A DNA stretch of 64,000 bases from Halospeciosus flavus (GCF_029814175.1 NZ_CP122312.1:620001-684000), one strand, 5' to 3'. Counted from the stretch's first letter, positions 33,468 to 41,921 are shown. The notes: a model not told the origin generated them from the letters alone. A program made the numbers and translations.

Positions 33468-33953
33468 CTACTCTTCGGCGAGCTTCTCGACCAGCGTCTC
33501 GACACTGTAGCTCTGGAGCGGGCGTTGGCTGTCGCGGAGGGTCGTGATTGTGAACGTCGAGTTCGTCCGGTCGATCTCGTCGAGCGACTCGAACTCGGAG
33601 ATGAGTCGTTCGACGTCGTCGGCGTCGGGGAGGCGCGCGACGACGATGAAGTCCGTTTCGCCCATCGTGAAGTAGAGTTGGGTGACTCCCTCGATCTCGA
33701 GGATGTCCTCGCCGAGCATCTCGTAGGAACCGGAGTAGTCGGCCAGCACCTCGACGACGACGGTCACGTCGAGTCCGAACTCCTCGAGGTCGACGTCGTA
33801 GAGGTCGTTCTCGATGATGCCCTCCTCCCGGAGGTTGTTCAGCCGGTAGTGGATGGTCGACACCGGGATGTCCGTCTCCTCGTGGAGGGCCTCCGGACTC
33901 CCCGTGCCGAGGTCCGAGATCGCCTTGAGCAGGCGGATGTCGCGCTCGTCCAT
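33468..33953 (-). CDS. Lrp/AsnC-family transcriptional regulator
   Basis: 161 aa starting MDERDIRLLKAISDLG. Winged HTH (~1-60: EALHEETDIPVSTIHYRLNNLREEGIIE) followed by an RAM-type ligand-binding domain (~65-155: VVVEVLADYSGSYEMLGEDILEIEGV, DFIVVARLPDADDVERLI). It is divergent from a DMT-family exporter with 197 bp between, the usual arrangement for an Lrp regulator of an amino-acid or metabolite exporter. A dyad at 34055-34076 in that gap is a candidate binding site. Confidence 0.88.
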   Translation of the reverse strand: MDERDIRLLKAISDLGTGSPEALHEETDIPVSTIHYRLNNLREEGIIENDLYDVDLEEFGLDVTVVVEVLADYSGSYEMLGEDILEIEGVTQLYFTMGETDFIVVARLPDADDVERLISEFESLDEIDRTNSTFTITTLRDSQRPLQSYSVETLVEKLAEE

Positions 33954-34054
33954 GCCCGTGCGTTCGCCGCTCGGCCGTATGTAGCCTCCGGACACGACCA
34001 ACAGGTCGGCCGGGACATAGGTGCAACGTTACGCCACTGTCACTCCCTTACAAA

Positions 34055-34076
34055 CCAAAATAGAGCTATTTCTTGG
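34055..34076. promoter_or_regulatory. AT-rich dyad between Lrp regulator and exporter
   Basis: CCAAAATAG-ag-CTATTTcTTGG: arms pair except for one extra base. It lies in the divergent promoter region, about 75 bp before the exporter ATG. Lrp-type regulators commonly bind such AT-rich dyads; the assignment is inference. Confidence 0.4.
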
Positions 34077-34150
34077 AGAGTGCAACCAACACAATCCATA
34101 ATGTTGTAGTAGAGTTTAAGACTACGGAGCCATTGAGTATACAGTACGCA

Positions 34151-35092
34151 ATGAGTCTCTCCACACGCTTCGGCGGGCCGAAGTGGACGGCCGCCCTCTT
34201 CCTCCTCTTGGCGGCGTTCTGGGGGACGTCCTTCGTCGCCATCGAGGTCGGTCTCCACACGGTCCCGCCGCTGTACTTCGCCGGGCTGCGCTACGCGCTC
34301 GCCGGCGTCGTCGTCCTCGGGTACGCCGCGGTAACGACGTCGCGCTGGCGCCCGTCCGGCCGCGAAGAGTGGTTGTCGATCTCGGTGATGGCGGTCCTCG
34401 TCATCGCCGTCTACCACGGGCTACTGTACGTGGGCGAACTCCACGTCTCCGGTCCCGTCGCCGCCGTGGTCATCAGCCTCACGCCCGTCCTGACCGCTGG
34501 CTTTGCGACCCTCATCCTCCCCGAGGACGGCATCGACGCCGTCGGCGCGCTCGGGCTCGGGCTCGGCGTCGCGGGCGTCGCCGTCGTCGCCGGCTTCGAC
34601 CCGACGAACCTCGCCAGCGGGACGACCATCGGCGTACTCCTCGTCCTGCTGGGCGCGGTGTCGTTCGCCCTCGGCGGCGTCCTGACGCGCCCGCTCTCGA
34701 CCGACCTCCCGATGGAGTCGACCACCGGGTGGGCGATGGGTCTCGGCGGGTTCCTCCTCCTCGCCGGCGCCGTCGCACGTGGAGAACCAGTCGGGAACGT
34801 CGCGTGGACGGAGACGGCCCTCCTCTCGTTCGCCTACCTGACCGTGGTCTCGGCCATCCTGGGCTTCCTCATCTACTTTACCCTCATGGAGCGCGTCGGG
34901 CCGACGCAACTCAACCTGGTGGGGTACCTCGAACCGGTCGTCGCGGCGCTCGCCGGGTGGGCGCTGCTCGGACAGGGTGTCGACGCCGCGACCATCTCCG
35001 GGTTCGCGACCATCTTCGCGGGCTTCGCGCTCGTGAAGCGTCGCGCGCTCTACGACGTCGCGATGCGGACGACGGCCGCCGTCACGAGTTGA
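34151..35092 (+). CDS. DMT-superfamily (EamA) transporter
   Basis: 313 aa with about ten membrane segments in two EamA repeats (~10-145 and ~155-300). Typical start: FLLLAAFWGTSFVAIEVGL. Second half: YLTVVSAILGFLIYFTLMERVGPTQLNLVGYLEPVVAA. Proteins of this type export amino acids or related metabolites. Paired divergently with an Lrp regulator, which likely senses the exported compound. Its end overlaps the stop of the small zinc-finger gene on the other strand by 11 bp. Confidence 0.88.
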   Translation: MSLSTRFGGPKWTAALFLLLAAFWGTSFVAIEVGLHTVPPLYFAGLRYALAGVVVLGYAAVTTSRWRPSGREEWLSISVMAVLVIAVYHGLLYVGELHVSGPVAAVVISLTPVLTAGFATLILPEDGIDAVGALGLGLGVAGVAVVAGFDPTNLASGTTIGVLLVLLGAVSFALGGVLTRPLSTDLPMESTTGWAMGLGGFLLLAGAVARGEPVGNVAWTETALLSFAYLTVVSAILGFLIYFTLMERVGPTQLNLVGYLEPVVAALAGWALLGQGVDAATISGFATIFAGFALVKRRALYDVAMRTTAAVTS

Positions 35093-35288
35093 GGTCGATG
35101 GTCCGGGTTCGGACCTCCCCGCAACTCGGACAGACGTGCGAGAACGTTACCCGTTTTCCCCGTACTTTCTTCTGCCAACGGCCGTCTTCGTCCTCGTACC
35201 CGCACGCCGGACACGTCAGGTCGACGTCGTCGTAGTGGCTCGCGAGGCGGTCGAACGCGGAGTTTCCACTTCGTCGCCCAGTTGCCAT
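35082..35288 (-). CDS. Small zinc-ribbon protein (HVO_0649-like)
   Basis: 68 aa. C4 zinc ribbon: CPACGYEDEDGRW, then CPSCGEVRTRTI. The N-terminal SAFDRLASHYDDVDLTCPACGY pattern matches a haloarchaeal microprotein family I recall as HVO_0649-like. Convergent and overlapping with the EamA exporter. Function unknown. Confidence 0.8.
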   Translation of the reverse strand: MATGRRSGNSAFDRLASHYDDVDLTCPACGYEDEDGRWQKKVRGKRVTFSHVCPSCGEVRTRTIDLNS

Positions 35289-35335
35289 GCGTTACCATAC
35301 ATCATCGTCTGACAAAGGTCTGACGGTCGGACGAA

Positions 35336-36055
35336 CTAGTCGTCGAGTCGCTGGCGCGTCCGCCGCAGGATGCCGTGGAGCGTGCTGACCTCGCGGCCCG
35401 TCGGGTGGGCGCGGCCGAGGATGCGTCGGACCATTCTCACTGTCTTGTCCTTCTTCTCCTCGGGGTAGTCGACGTCGTCGAGGAAGTCGGCGAAGTGGTC
35501 GTAGAAGCGCTCGACGTCCTCCTCGTCCGCGCGGTGGACGGAGACGTCGGGGAGTTGGCTCTCGTCCATCGCGAGGTCCCGGAGTTCGTACAGCGAGACG
35601 GTCGCGGCCTGTCCGAGGTTGAGCGCGGGGTAGTCGGCGCTCGCGGGGATCGAACACACCTCGTCGAGGCGGGCCATCTCCTCGTTGTTGAGACCGTTAG
35701 CCTCGCGACCGAAGACGAACACCGTCTCCGACTCGACGTCGCGCAGCGACTCCGAGAGTTCCGCGGGCGTGCGGAACGGGAAGCGGACGTGGCGGGTGGC
35801 GTCCTGGTTGGTGATGGCCGTGAAGCCCACCGTGTGGAAGTTCTCGACGAGGTAGTCGAAGGAGACCTCTTCGGCGTTCGGGAGGACGTCCTCGCGTGCC
35901 TGGGCGGCGTAGCCGTAGGCGTCACTCTCGCGCGGGAGCGCGGGCGGGTCGACGAGGTAGAGGTCCTCGAAGCCGAAGTTCTTCATCGCGCGGGCGATGG
36001 TCCCGACGTTGCCGGGCGTCTCGGGTTCGACGACGGCGACTGCTGGCTTCGACAT
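35336..36055 (-). CDS. trmJ: SPOUT-family tRNA/rRNA methyltransferase, TrmJ-like
   Basis: 239 aa. The SpoU/TrmH-type knot fold is shown by VVEPETPGNVGTIARAMKNFG near the N-terminus, VFGREANGLNNEEMARLDEVCSIPAS in the middle and LNLGQAATVSLYEL near the knot. A C-terminal helical extension (~175-239) is typical of TrmJ, which 2'-O-methylates tRNA position 32. The gene ahead of it ends 2 bp before this ATG, so the two form an operon. Confidence 0.88.
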   Translation of the reverse strand: MSKPAVAVVEPETPGNVGTIARAMKNFGFEDLYLVDPPALPRESDAYGYAAQAREDVLPNAEEVSFDYLVENFHTVGFTAITNQDATRHVRFPFRTPAELSESLRDVESETVFVFGREANGLNNEEMARLDEVCSIPASADYPALNLGQAATVSLYELRDLAMDESQLPDVSVHRADEEDVERFYDHFADFLDDVDYPEEKKDKTVRMVRRILGRAHPTGREVSTLHGILRRTRQRLDD

Positions 36056-36057
36056 GG

Positions 36058-36633
36058 TCAGAGATTCCTCGTCGGGTCGTCGCCCAGGTCAAGGTCGTCG
36101 ACGCTCTCGACGTCGCTCCCGCCCTCGCGGACTTCGCCCTCGTGGAGGTCGATCTCGACCTGTTCGTCCTCGGGGAGTTCGAAGTCGAGGGCCGACGGGT
36201 CCGGGACGTCCGGACGCGGCGCGGTGTCGGGGTCCGTCTCGACGTGTTCGGGGCCGTCGTACCAGTCGGGCGCGCGCCCGCCGTCCGCGAACCAGTCAAG
36301 GAAGGCGTCTTCGAGTTCTTTGGACCCCCTGTAGGCGTCGCCGCCCTCGTGGGTCCACCAGTAGTAGAAGTCGGACTCGTGTTCGTCACAGAGGAGGACC
36401 TCGCCGAACACCTCGCCGTAGACGGCAGTCGGGACGTTACACTGCTGGAGGTTCTCCTCGCCCTGGACCACGTAGCAGGCGTCGCAGGGGAGGTCCTGCA
36501 GGACGTCGAGTCGAACCAGTCGGCGTCGCTCGTCTTCGGGGATCTCTTCGAGCGGCCGGAAGTTCCCGTCCCCGTCGAAGACGGCGTCCTCGTCGAATCG
36601 CCACCCCCGGAAGGCGATGCTCACTTTTCCCAT
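36058..36633 (-). CDS. Conserved hypothetical protein with Cys/His cluster
   Basis: 191 aa. The first ~95 residues contain a possible metal site (LPCDACYVVQGEENLQQC...VLLCDEHESDFYYWW). The rest (~105-191) is acidic and disordered (ETDPDTAPRPDVPDPSALDF, EDEQVEIDLHEGEV). No signal peptide. It is the first gene of a two-gene operon with trmJ, which hints at an RNA-related role, but I do not recognise the family. Confidence 0.7.
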   Translation of the reverse strand: MGKVSIAFRGWRFDEDAVFDGDGNFRPLEEIPEDERRRLVRLDVLQDLPCDACYVVQGEENLQQCNVPTAVYGEVFGEVLLCDEHESDFYYWWTHEGGDAYRGSKELEDAFLDWFADGGRAPDWYDGPEHVETDPDTAPRPDVPDPSALDFELPEDEQVEIDLHEGEVREGGSDVESVDDLDLGDDPTRNL

Positions 36634-36769
36634 CGACGTCGGGTAGGCGACCGACGACTAAAAGCGGCGTGCCATCCGGGCGAGCGACCGGTCCACGGCG
36701 ACACTTCGGCCACCCGGACACTCCCGTCCGACAGACAAGGCTATATCCATCCAGCGCTAGTCGTGCACC

Positions 36770-36892
36770 ATGGTACCACTTAACTCGACGGGCGGTGTCC
36801 GGTGTCTGCGGTGTGGTCTCGACCTGGTCAGCGGCGGGGGACTCCGTCGCTGTCGCGACTGCGGGTGGGTCGAGCACCGCCCCGCTGACTGA
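36770..36892 (+). CDS. 40-aa zinc-ribbon microprotein
   Basis: MVPLNSTGGVRCLRCGLD... with two CxxC knuckles (CLRC and CRDC) ending GWVEHRPAD. TATA-like CTATATCC (36740-36747) sits about 27 nt before the ATG, giving a leaderless transcript. Two CxxC pairs, an ordered promoter and typical haloarchaeal composition support a real gene. Function unknown. Confidence 0.7.
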   Translation: MVPLNSTGGVRCLRCGLDLVSGGGLRRCRDCGWVEHRPAD

Positions 36893-36939
36893 ACGGGTCG
36901 GCCCGAACGACTAATCCGGAGAGGGGAGTACGCTCGCGT

Positions 36940-37074
36940 ATGCGCGGACTCCCCCACTCCCTGAAGTACGGACGTGTCGACGCCGAACCACGCTCGCTCG
37001 CCGCAAAAGCACTCGTCACCGGTCTCTCGGTCGTCGGAACGGCCGTGATGGCCGGTGCGCTGCTCGGCGCCTGA
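36940..37074 (+). CDS. 44-aa membrane-associated microprotein
   Basis: MRGLPHSLKYGRVDAEPRS... followed by one hydrophobic helix (LAAKALVTGLSVVGTAVMAG) and a short end (ALLGA). It matches the style of small haloarchaeal single-pass proteins. It lies between the zinc microprotein and folP on the same strand. Function unknown; the call rests on composition and the intact frame. Confidence 0.5.
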   Translation: MRGLPHSLKYGRVDAEPRSLAAKALVTGLSVVGTAVMAGALLGA

Positions 37075-37142
37075 CCACCCTCCTTCTCTCCGTCGTCCGC
37101 CGGAAGCGTCGCGCCTTTGTCGCTGGGTCACTCCCTCCCGGT

Positions 37143-38321
37143 ATGGACACCGTCGACGCCGCCGGCCTGAAGATCGGCGACGACCACCCGCCCCGCATCA
37201 TGGGCGTCCTCAACGTCAGCAAGGAGTCGCCCTACTCCCCGAGTGTCTACGACGACCCCGACGAGGCGGCCCAGTACGTCGACGAGGAACTCGTCAGCCA
37301 GGGCGCGGACATCGTCGACGTCGGACTCGAGTCCGCGAACAAACGCTTCGACGTCCTCTCGGCCGAACAGGAACTCGACCGCCTCAACGTTGCCCTCGAG
37401 ACCATCGAACGCGTCGAGGGCGACGCCGTCTTCTCCATCGAGACGCGCTACGCCGAGGTCGCCGACGAGGCACTCTCGCGTGGCTTCGACATGGTCAACG
37501 ACATCTGTGGCTTCGCCGACCCCGAGATGCCCGACGTGTGTGAGGCCCACGACGCCGCCGTCGTGAAGATGGCGAGTCCGCCGGACCTCGAACGTCCCGG
37601 TGCCGTCGAGGACGTCGACTGGTCGGAACGACGTTCCGACGGACGGGAGCGTCGCACGAGCTATGCGGACGACATCTACGAGGCTCTGACGATGAACGGG
37701 TTCACGGACAAGACCATCGTCGACCCGGCGTTCGGCGGGTGGTCCGAGGCGAAGACGCTCGAAGACGACCGCGAGACGTTCCGACGCCTCCGGGAGTTCC
37801 GCGGCCACGGCCGACCCATCCTCGTCTCCATCAACCGGAAGAACTTCTTGAAGGAGGTCGCCGGCCGCTCGACCGAGGAGGCACTCCCCGTGAGCCTCGC
37901 CGCCACGTCGATGGCCGTCGAGCGCGGCGCACACGTGATCCGGACGCACGACGTCGCCGAGACGCGCGACGCCGCCCTGATCGGCCACGAGTTCACCCGG
38001 GAGCGCGTCCGCGAACCGACGGTTGAGGAACTCGACGTGACGACGGTCCGCGAGGCCGAACGACACCTCGAACGCGTCGGTGGCGACGTCGGCGCGGCGT
38101 CTGACGCAGTCGCGCGCGCCTTCGTCGTGCGAGACGTCCCCACAGACGTTCGTCAGACGCTCGTCGGGGCCGCGGACGACGCCGGCGCCGTCTGCACCGG
38201 CGACCGCGAACTGCTCCTCGCGGGAACTGCCGGGGAGATTTCTGCAGTTTCGGACGCGCTCAGCGGCGAAAGTGGGCGTTTCGACGTGCTCGTCGACGCG
38301 CTCGATTCGTTCCTTCGATAA
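37143..38321 (+). CDS. folP: Dihydropteroate synthase
   Basis: 392 aa. Pterin-binding TIM-barrel domain (~1-270): PPRIMGVLNVSKESPYSPSV, DIVDVGLESAN, MVNDICGF, VDPAFGGW and SINRKNF. The ~120 extra C-terminal residues (VEELDVTTVREAERHLERVGG...) form an additional domain of unknown role. In some haloarchaea FolP is fused to FolC; here it is not. The pterin gene mptE follows 130 bp downstream, so the two may share a pathway but probably not a transcript, because a strong hairpin lies between them. Confidence 0.88.
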   Translation: MDTVDAAGLKIGDDHPPRIMGVLNVSKESPYSPSVYDDPDEAAQYVDEELVSQGADIVDVGLESANKRFDVLSAEQELDRLNVALETIERVEGDAVFSIETRYAEVADEALSRGFDMVNDICGFADPEMPDVCEAHDAAVVKMASPPDLERPGAVEDVDWSERRSDGRERRTSYADDIYEALTMNGFTDKTIVDPAFGGWSEAKTLEDDRETFRRLREFRGHGRPILVSINRKNFLKEVAGRSTEEALPVSLAATSMAVERGAHVIRTHDVAETRDAALIGHEFTRERVREPTVEELDVTTVREAERHLERVGGDVGAASDAVARAFVVRDVPTDVRQTLVGAADDAGAVCTGDRELLLAGTAGEISAVSDALSGESGRFDVLVDALDSFLR

Positions 38322-38362
38322 CGGGAAAACTTATGGCTTCAGGGCTGAAAACCGCGGATGGA

Positions 38363-38410
38363 AGCCGAGTTCCCGCACGGGTAGGGGTACACGAGCGGGC
38401 ACACTCGGCT
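38363..38410 (+). terminator. Two-tier hairpin between folP and mptE
   Basis: AGCCGAGT (38363-38370) pairs with ACTCGGCT (38403-38410); inside, CCCGC (38372-38376) pairs with GCGGG (38395-38399) around an 18-nt loop. It could terminate folP, or be part of an mptE leader. A trinucleotide ACA follows 7 nt after the stem, so a guide-type RNA cannot be excluded but lacks other hallmarks. Confidence 0.45.
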
Positions 38411-38451
38411 CGAACCACAACTTTACGGGTTCTTTGGACGCTCCAGTAGCT

Positions 38452-39150
38452 ATGCACTTCGACGAGTGGGAACCTGTCTACCGAGCGATTCTCGCGGACT
38501 TCGGCTACGAACGCGCCGCCGACGAGCGCGCACGCGACGTCCTCCGAGAGTACGTCGAACCGTTCGACCTCGACCGCCTGGACGTCTCCGGAGACACCGT
38601 GGCCGTCGCCGGCGCCGGTCCCTCCCTAACCGGCGAACTCGACGCCGCCCGCGACGCGGACGCGGTCTTCGCCGCCTCGACTGCCGCCGACGACCTGCTG
38701 GACGCAGGTGTCGACGTCGACTGCATGGTCACCGACCTCGACAAGAACCCCGAGACTGCCCGCCTGCTCACGGACCGGGGTGTCCCCGTCGCCGCCCACG
38801 CCCACGGCGACAACGTCCCGGCCATCCACGAGCACGTCCCGACCTTCGAGACGGCCAACGTCCTCGGGACGACGCAGGCCGAACCCCGCCCGCCCGTGGA
38901 GAACGTCGGGGGCTTCACCGACGGCGACCGGGCGGCCTTCCTCGCCGACCACTGCGGGGCGGCCCGCCTCCGCTTCGTCGGGTGGGACTTCGACGACCCC
39001 ACGCTCGCCCAGTCGAAGGCGAAGAAACTCCGGTGGGCCGAACGCCTCCTCCGGTGGCTCGAAGTCCGCCGCGACGAGCGTTTCGCCGTCCTCGACGGCC
39101 GCCGCGACGCCGTCGACCTCCCCGAACCCGTCCGCCCGGAAGACAGTTGA
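38452..39150 (+). CDS. mptE: 6-hydroxymethyl-7,8-dihydropterin pyrophosphokinase MptE
   Basis: 232 aa, DUF115 family, the archaeal replacement for FolK. Motifs: VAVAGAGPSLTGEL, CMVTDLDKNPETARLL, AHAHGDNVPAIHEH and GFTDGDRAAFLADHCGA. It makes dihydropterin pyrophosphate, the substrate of FolP just upstream, so the pair covers consecutive steps of pterin/folate synthesis. An inverted repeat of a type also found at 17.4 kb begins within its last codons. Confidence 0.9.
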   Translation: MHFDEWEPVYRAILADFGYERAADERARDVLREYVEPFDLDRLDVSGDTVAVAGAGPSLTGELDAARDADAVFAASTAADDLLDAGVDVDCMVTDLDKNPETARLLTDRGVPVAAHAHGDNVPAIHEHVPTFETANVLGTTQAEPRPPVENVGGFTDGDRAAFLADHCGAARLRFVGWDFDDPTLAQSKAKKLRWAERLLRWLEVRRDERFAVLDGRRDAVDLPEPVRPEDS

Positions 39151-39174
39151 ACGATTGTACAACTGTTCAACTGT
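39143..39174. repeat. Inverted repeat with ACAGTTGAAC arms, N12 spacer (copy B)
   Basis: ACAGTTGAAC (39143-39152) and GTTCAACTGT (39165-39174) separated by 12 nt, overlapping the mptE stop codon. Same arms and spacing as 17442-17479. Confidence 0.75.
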
Positions 39175-39246
39175 TCGGGTCGGCGCGGGCCGACCCTACG
39201 TAGTTAGGGACAGCGTGCATGTGGGTTCCGTCCGTCGGTACGTAGT

Positions 39247-39268
39247 GAGCCCGACGTCGACCGGGCTC
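39247..39268. terminator. Hairpin between mptE and the F420 oxidoreductase
   Basis: GAGCCCG (39247-39253) pairs with CGGGCTC (39262-39268). It lies between convergent genes and may end either transcript. Confidence 0.35.
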
Positions 39269-39366
39269 GTCCGAGAGCGTCCCCGCACCTCTCTCCCCCA
39301 ACGCTCTCCCCGGCACACTCCCCCTGTTCTGCTTCGCTCCGACAGTGAGCGACGTGTCCGTCCCTG

Positions 39367-40368
39367 CTACTCCGGCGCGAGGTGTTCGAGCGTCTCGACG
39401 ACCTCCGGCCGGTCGGCGCCGCGTGGCGTCCCGATCGAGACGTCGTCGACACCGTCGAGGGCCGCGAAGTCGGCGAGTCGGTCGCGGGCTTCCTCGGGGG
39501 TCCCGACGGCGGCAAGTTCGTCGACGAGTTCGTCGGCGACGAGTTCGGTCGCCCACTCGCGGTCGCGGTCCTGCCAGGCGTCGTGGACCGCGTGGGCCGT
39601 CTCCTCGAAGCCCTGGCGGGCGAGAGCGTCCCGGTAGTAGGTTCCCATCCCGCCGATGTAGAAGGCGACATGCTGGGCGGCCAACTCGCGGGCGCGGTCG
39701 CCGTCGTCGAGCGCACAGCACTGGACGACCAGCGAGACGCGGAGGTCGTCGGGGTCGCGACCGCCGAGTTCCGCCCCGCGACGGAGGTCCGCGTAGCGCT
39801 CCTCGAACCCGTCTTCGGTGAACATGAGCGCGTGCCACCCGTCGGCGAAGCGGCCGGCGAGTTCGGTGGCCTTCGGTCCCATCGCGGCGACGTCGACGCC
39901 CGGCACGGGGTCGGGCGGGTCACACCGGAGGCGGAACCCCGAGACGTCGACCACGTCGCCGTCGTAGTCCACTTCCTCACCCGAGAGCACCTGTTGGACG
40001 ACCTCCGTGTACTCGCGGGTCCGCTTGAGAGGATTGCCGAAGTCGACGCCGTGCCAGTTCTCGACGACCGCGGGACCGCTGGGGCCAAGGCCGAGACGGA
40101 ATCGGCCGTCGGAGGCTTCCTGGAGTGTCGCGGCGGTCTGTCCGAGGAGTGCGGCCGACCGGGAGTACACCGGGAGGATGCTCGTCCCGAGTCCGATGTC
40201 GTTGGTCTCGGTGGCGAGCGTCGCAAGGATGGTGACCGCGTCGCGGCCCCACGTCTCGGGAAGCCAGGCGGTATCGTAGCCGAGGGCTTCGGCGCGCTTT
40301 CCCAACTCGACGAAGTCGTCGAGCGACGACTGTGCGGCGACCGGCAGGTGGACCGTTCTCTCTGTCAC
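39367..40368 (-). CDS. LLM-class F420-dependent oxidoreductase
   Basis: 333 aa from GTG 40368 (MTERTVHLPVAAQ). An earlier GTG at 40383 is possible, but an AT-rich element about 26 nt upstream suits the later one. Luciferase-like (beta/alpha)8 pattern: LGYDTAWLPETWGRDAV, GLGTSILPVYSRS, GRFRLGLGPSGP and AAMGPKATELAGRFADGW. Haloarchaeal proteins of this kind (TIGR04024-like) use F420; the substrate is unknown. The thioredoxin-like gene ends 31 bp upstream on the same strand, so co-transcription is possible. Confidence 0.87.
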   Translation of the reverse strand: MTERTVHLPVAAQSSLDDFVELGKRAEALGYDTAWLPETWGRDAVTILATLATETNDIGLGTSILPVYSRSAALLGQTAATLQEASDGRFRLGLGPSGPAVVENWHGVDFGNPLKRTREYTEVVQQVLSGEEVDYDGDVVDVSGFRLRCDPPDPVPGVDVAAMGPKATELAGRFADGWHALMFTEDGFEERYADLRRGAELGGRDPDDLRVSLVVQCCALDDGDRARELAAQHVAFYIGGMGTYYRDALARQGFEETAHAVHDAWQDRDREWATELVADELVDELAAVGTPEEARDRLADFAALDGVDDVSIGTPRGADRPEVVETLEHLAPE

Positions 40369-40399
40369 GTCTCGCCAAACCACGGGGGGAGACTTAGAA

Positions 40400-40738
40400 C
40401 TAGGCGAGGTGGGTCTCGATCAGGTCGACGAGCGCCTCCCGGTCGCAGACGCCCTCGCGGCGGGCGACGGGTTCACCGTCGACGAAGAGGAGGAGCGTCG
40501 GGAGACTCTGGACCGCGAACTCGGCGGCCAACACCGGGTTCGACTCGACGTCGACCCGGACGGTCTCGACACGCTGCTCCGCCGCCAGCGCGTCGAGGTC
40601 GGCGTCGACGCGTCGACAGGGGCGACTCCACTCGGCCTCGAAGTGTGCGAGGACGGCCTCGGAGTCGTCGACGACGTCGTCGAACTGCCCGCTGTCCTCG
40701 ACCAACCGACCGCCGTCCCGGTTCGGTGTCGTGGGCAT
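40400..40738 (-). CDS. Thioredoxin-like protein with single active-site Cys
   Basis: 112 aa thioredoxin fold: VLAHFEAEWSRPCRRVDADL, VRVDVESNPVLAAEFAVQSLPTLLLFVDGE. The redox motif that should be CxxC is S38-R-P-C41, so the nucleophilic N-terminal cysteine is missing and ordinary disulfide reductase activity is unlikely; the cis-proline (SLPT) is kept. It could be a chaperone-like or monothiol protein. A short TATA-rich promoter (TATATAAG) lies just upstream. Followed by the F420-dependent oxidoreductase. Confidence 0.85.
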   Translation of the reverse strand: MPTTPNRDGGRLVEDSGQFDDVVDDSEAVLAHFEAEWSRPCRRVDADLDALAAEQRVETVRVDVESNPVLAAEFAVQSLPTLLLFVDGEPVARREGVCDREALVDLIETHLA

Positions 40739-40775
40739 TCTTCCTCACCAATCTTATATATTCTTTCTAATGTTG

Positions 40776-41783
40776 TTAATCTTTGCCACGTCCTCGATGG
40801 GATTCGACGACGCCGAGCACGTCGTCCGGGAGGTCGATCATGTGACAGAGGGGATTCCCCGGGTAGACGACGGGGTTCTCGAGGACGCCGACGAGCAACC
40901 CGGTGAACGGCGCGCGGACGACGTCAGCCTCGGTCTTGAACGGATTGGTTATTCGACAAATCGGCTCGCCCTCGTAGACGAGTCCGCCGCGGTCGTGGTG
41001 CATCTCGACCAGGCCGCCCGAGTCGGCGCGTATCCACGTCTTCTCGTCGGTCTGGACGACCGTCCGCCACCCTGGCCAGTCGACGGTCGCCTGCGGGAAG
41101 AGGCCGTACTCGGCCATCACGCTCGCGATGCCGTCGAGCGCCTCGTCGACGAGCGGCCGCTGGAAGCGGTGGGTCTCACCCATCTCGATGGTGACGGTCG
41201 GGATGCCCGCCTCGGTTGCCTCGGTCCGGAGCATCCCGGACGACCCGTCGCTGTCGATGATGAGGTTCGACCCGAACGCTCGCGCGAGGCGGGCGACGTC
41301 GGCGTCCTCCATGTCCGCGCGGACGTGGAACATGTTGGTCCGACCGCGCGTCGACGTGTGGAAGTCGAGTCCGAAGTCACAGGGCGCGACGAAGTTGTCG
41401 AAGACGCGCTTCGCGATGCGCTTGGCGCTCGTACTGCCCTCCTTCCCCGGGAACGCCCGGTTGAGGTCACGGTCGTAGACGGGGAGGTAGCGTTGCTGAG
41501 TGACGAACCCGGGGACGTTCAACACGGGGAGACAGACCAGCGTCCCGGCGAGGTCGTCGTGGTCCCACTCGTGGGCGACCTCCCGCACCACCTCGATACC
41601 GTTGAGCTCGTCACCGTGGATCGCCGCCGAGAGGAACGCCGTCGGGCCGGGGGCCTCGCCGTTGACGACTGTGACGGGGATTCGGACCGGGTCCCCGAGG
41701 TACGTCTCGCTGATGGTGTACCGGAAGTGTGCCGTCTCGCCGGGCGGCACCGCGCCGCCGTCGTAGGTGAACGTCTCGTCCAT
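40776..41783 (-). CDS. Succinylglutamate desuccinylase/aspartoacylase-family zinc hydrolase
   Basis: 335 aa. M14-like zinc site: AIHGDELNG (H56, E59) and DFHTSTRGR (H141), with a later catalytic glutamate in VTIEMGE. C-terminal ~100 residues form the beta-rich biotinyl/lipoyl-like end seen in this family (GEPICRITNPF...VRAPFTGLLVGV). It hydrolyses an N-acyl amino acid or related amide; the exact substrate is unknown. Divergent from a RimK-RimB fusion; this trio often travels together, suggesting joint action on glutamylated or acyl-amino-acid substrates. Confidence 0.87.
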   Translation of the reverse strand: MDETFTYDGGAVPPGETAHFRYTISETYLGDPVRIPVTVVNGEAPGPTAFLSAAIHGDELNGIEVVREVAHEWDHDDLAGTLVCLPVLNVPGFVTQQRYLPVYDRDLNRAFPGKEGSTSAKRIAKRVFDNFVAPCDFGLDFHTSTRGRTNMFHVRADMEDADVARLARAFGSNLIIDSDGSSGMLRTEATEAGIPTVTIEMGETHRFQRPLVDEALDGIASVMAEYGLFPQATVDWPGWRTVVQTDEKTWIRADSGGLVEMHHDRGGLVYEGEPICRITNPFKTEADVVRAPFTGLLVGVLENPVVYPGNPLCHMIDLPDDVLGVVESHRGRGKD

Positions 41784-41862
41784 GGTACGCTCTACAGGGC
41801 GCCCCCTCTTTTCAGTCTAGCTTGTCGATAGTGAATTACTAATTTGTAGCGAAAACTTATAC

Positions 41863-41890
41863 GAGAGAACTCTCAATTCTAGGACTAGAA
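41863..41890. promoter_or_regulatory. Two adjacent dyads in the divergent AstE-like / RimK promoter
   Basis: GAGAG-aa-CTCTC (41863-41874) and TTCTAG-ga-CTAGAA (41877-41890), each with a 2-bp centre. They lie 32-60 bp before the RimK ATG and beside TATA-like AAAACTTATACG (41853-41864). They look like paired operator sites; the regulator is unknown. Confidence 0.45.
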
Positions 41891-41921
41891 CGTCGTCCCC
41901 GACTGGACGAGAGGACCACCG

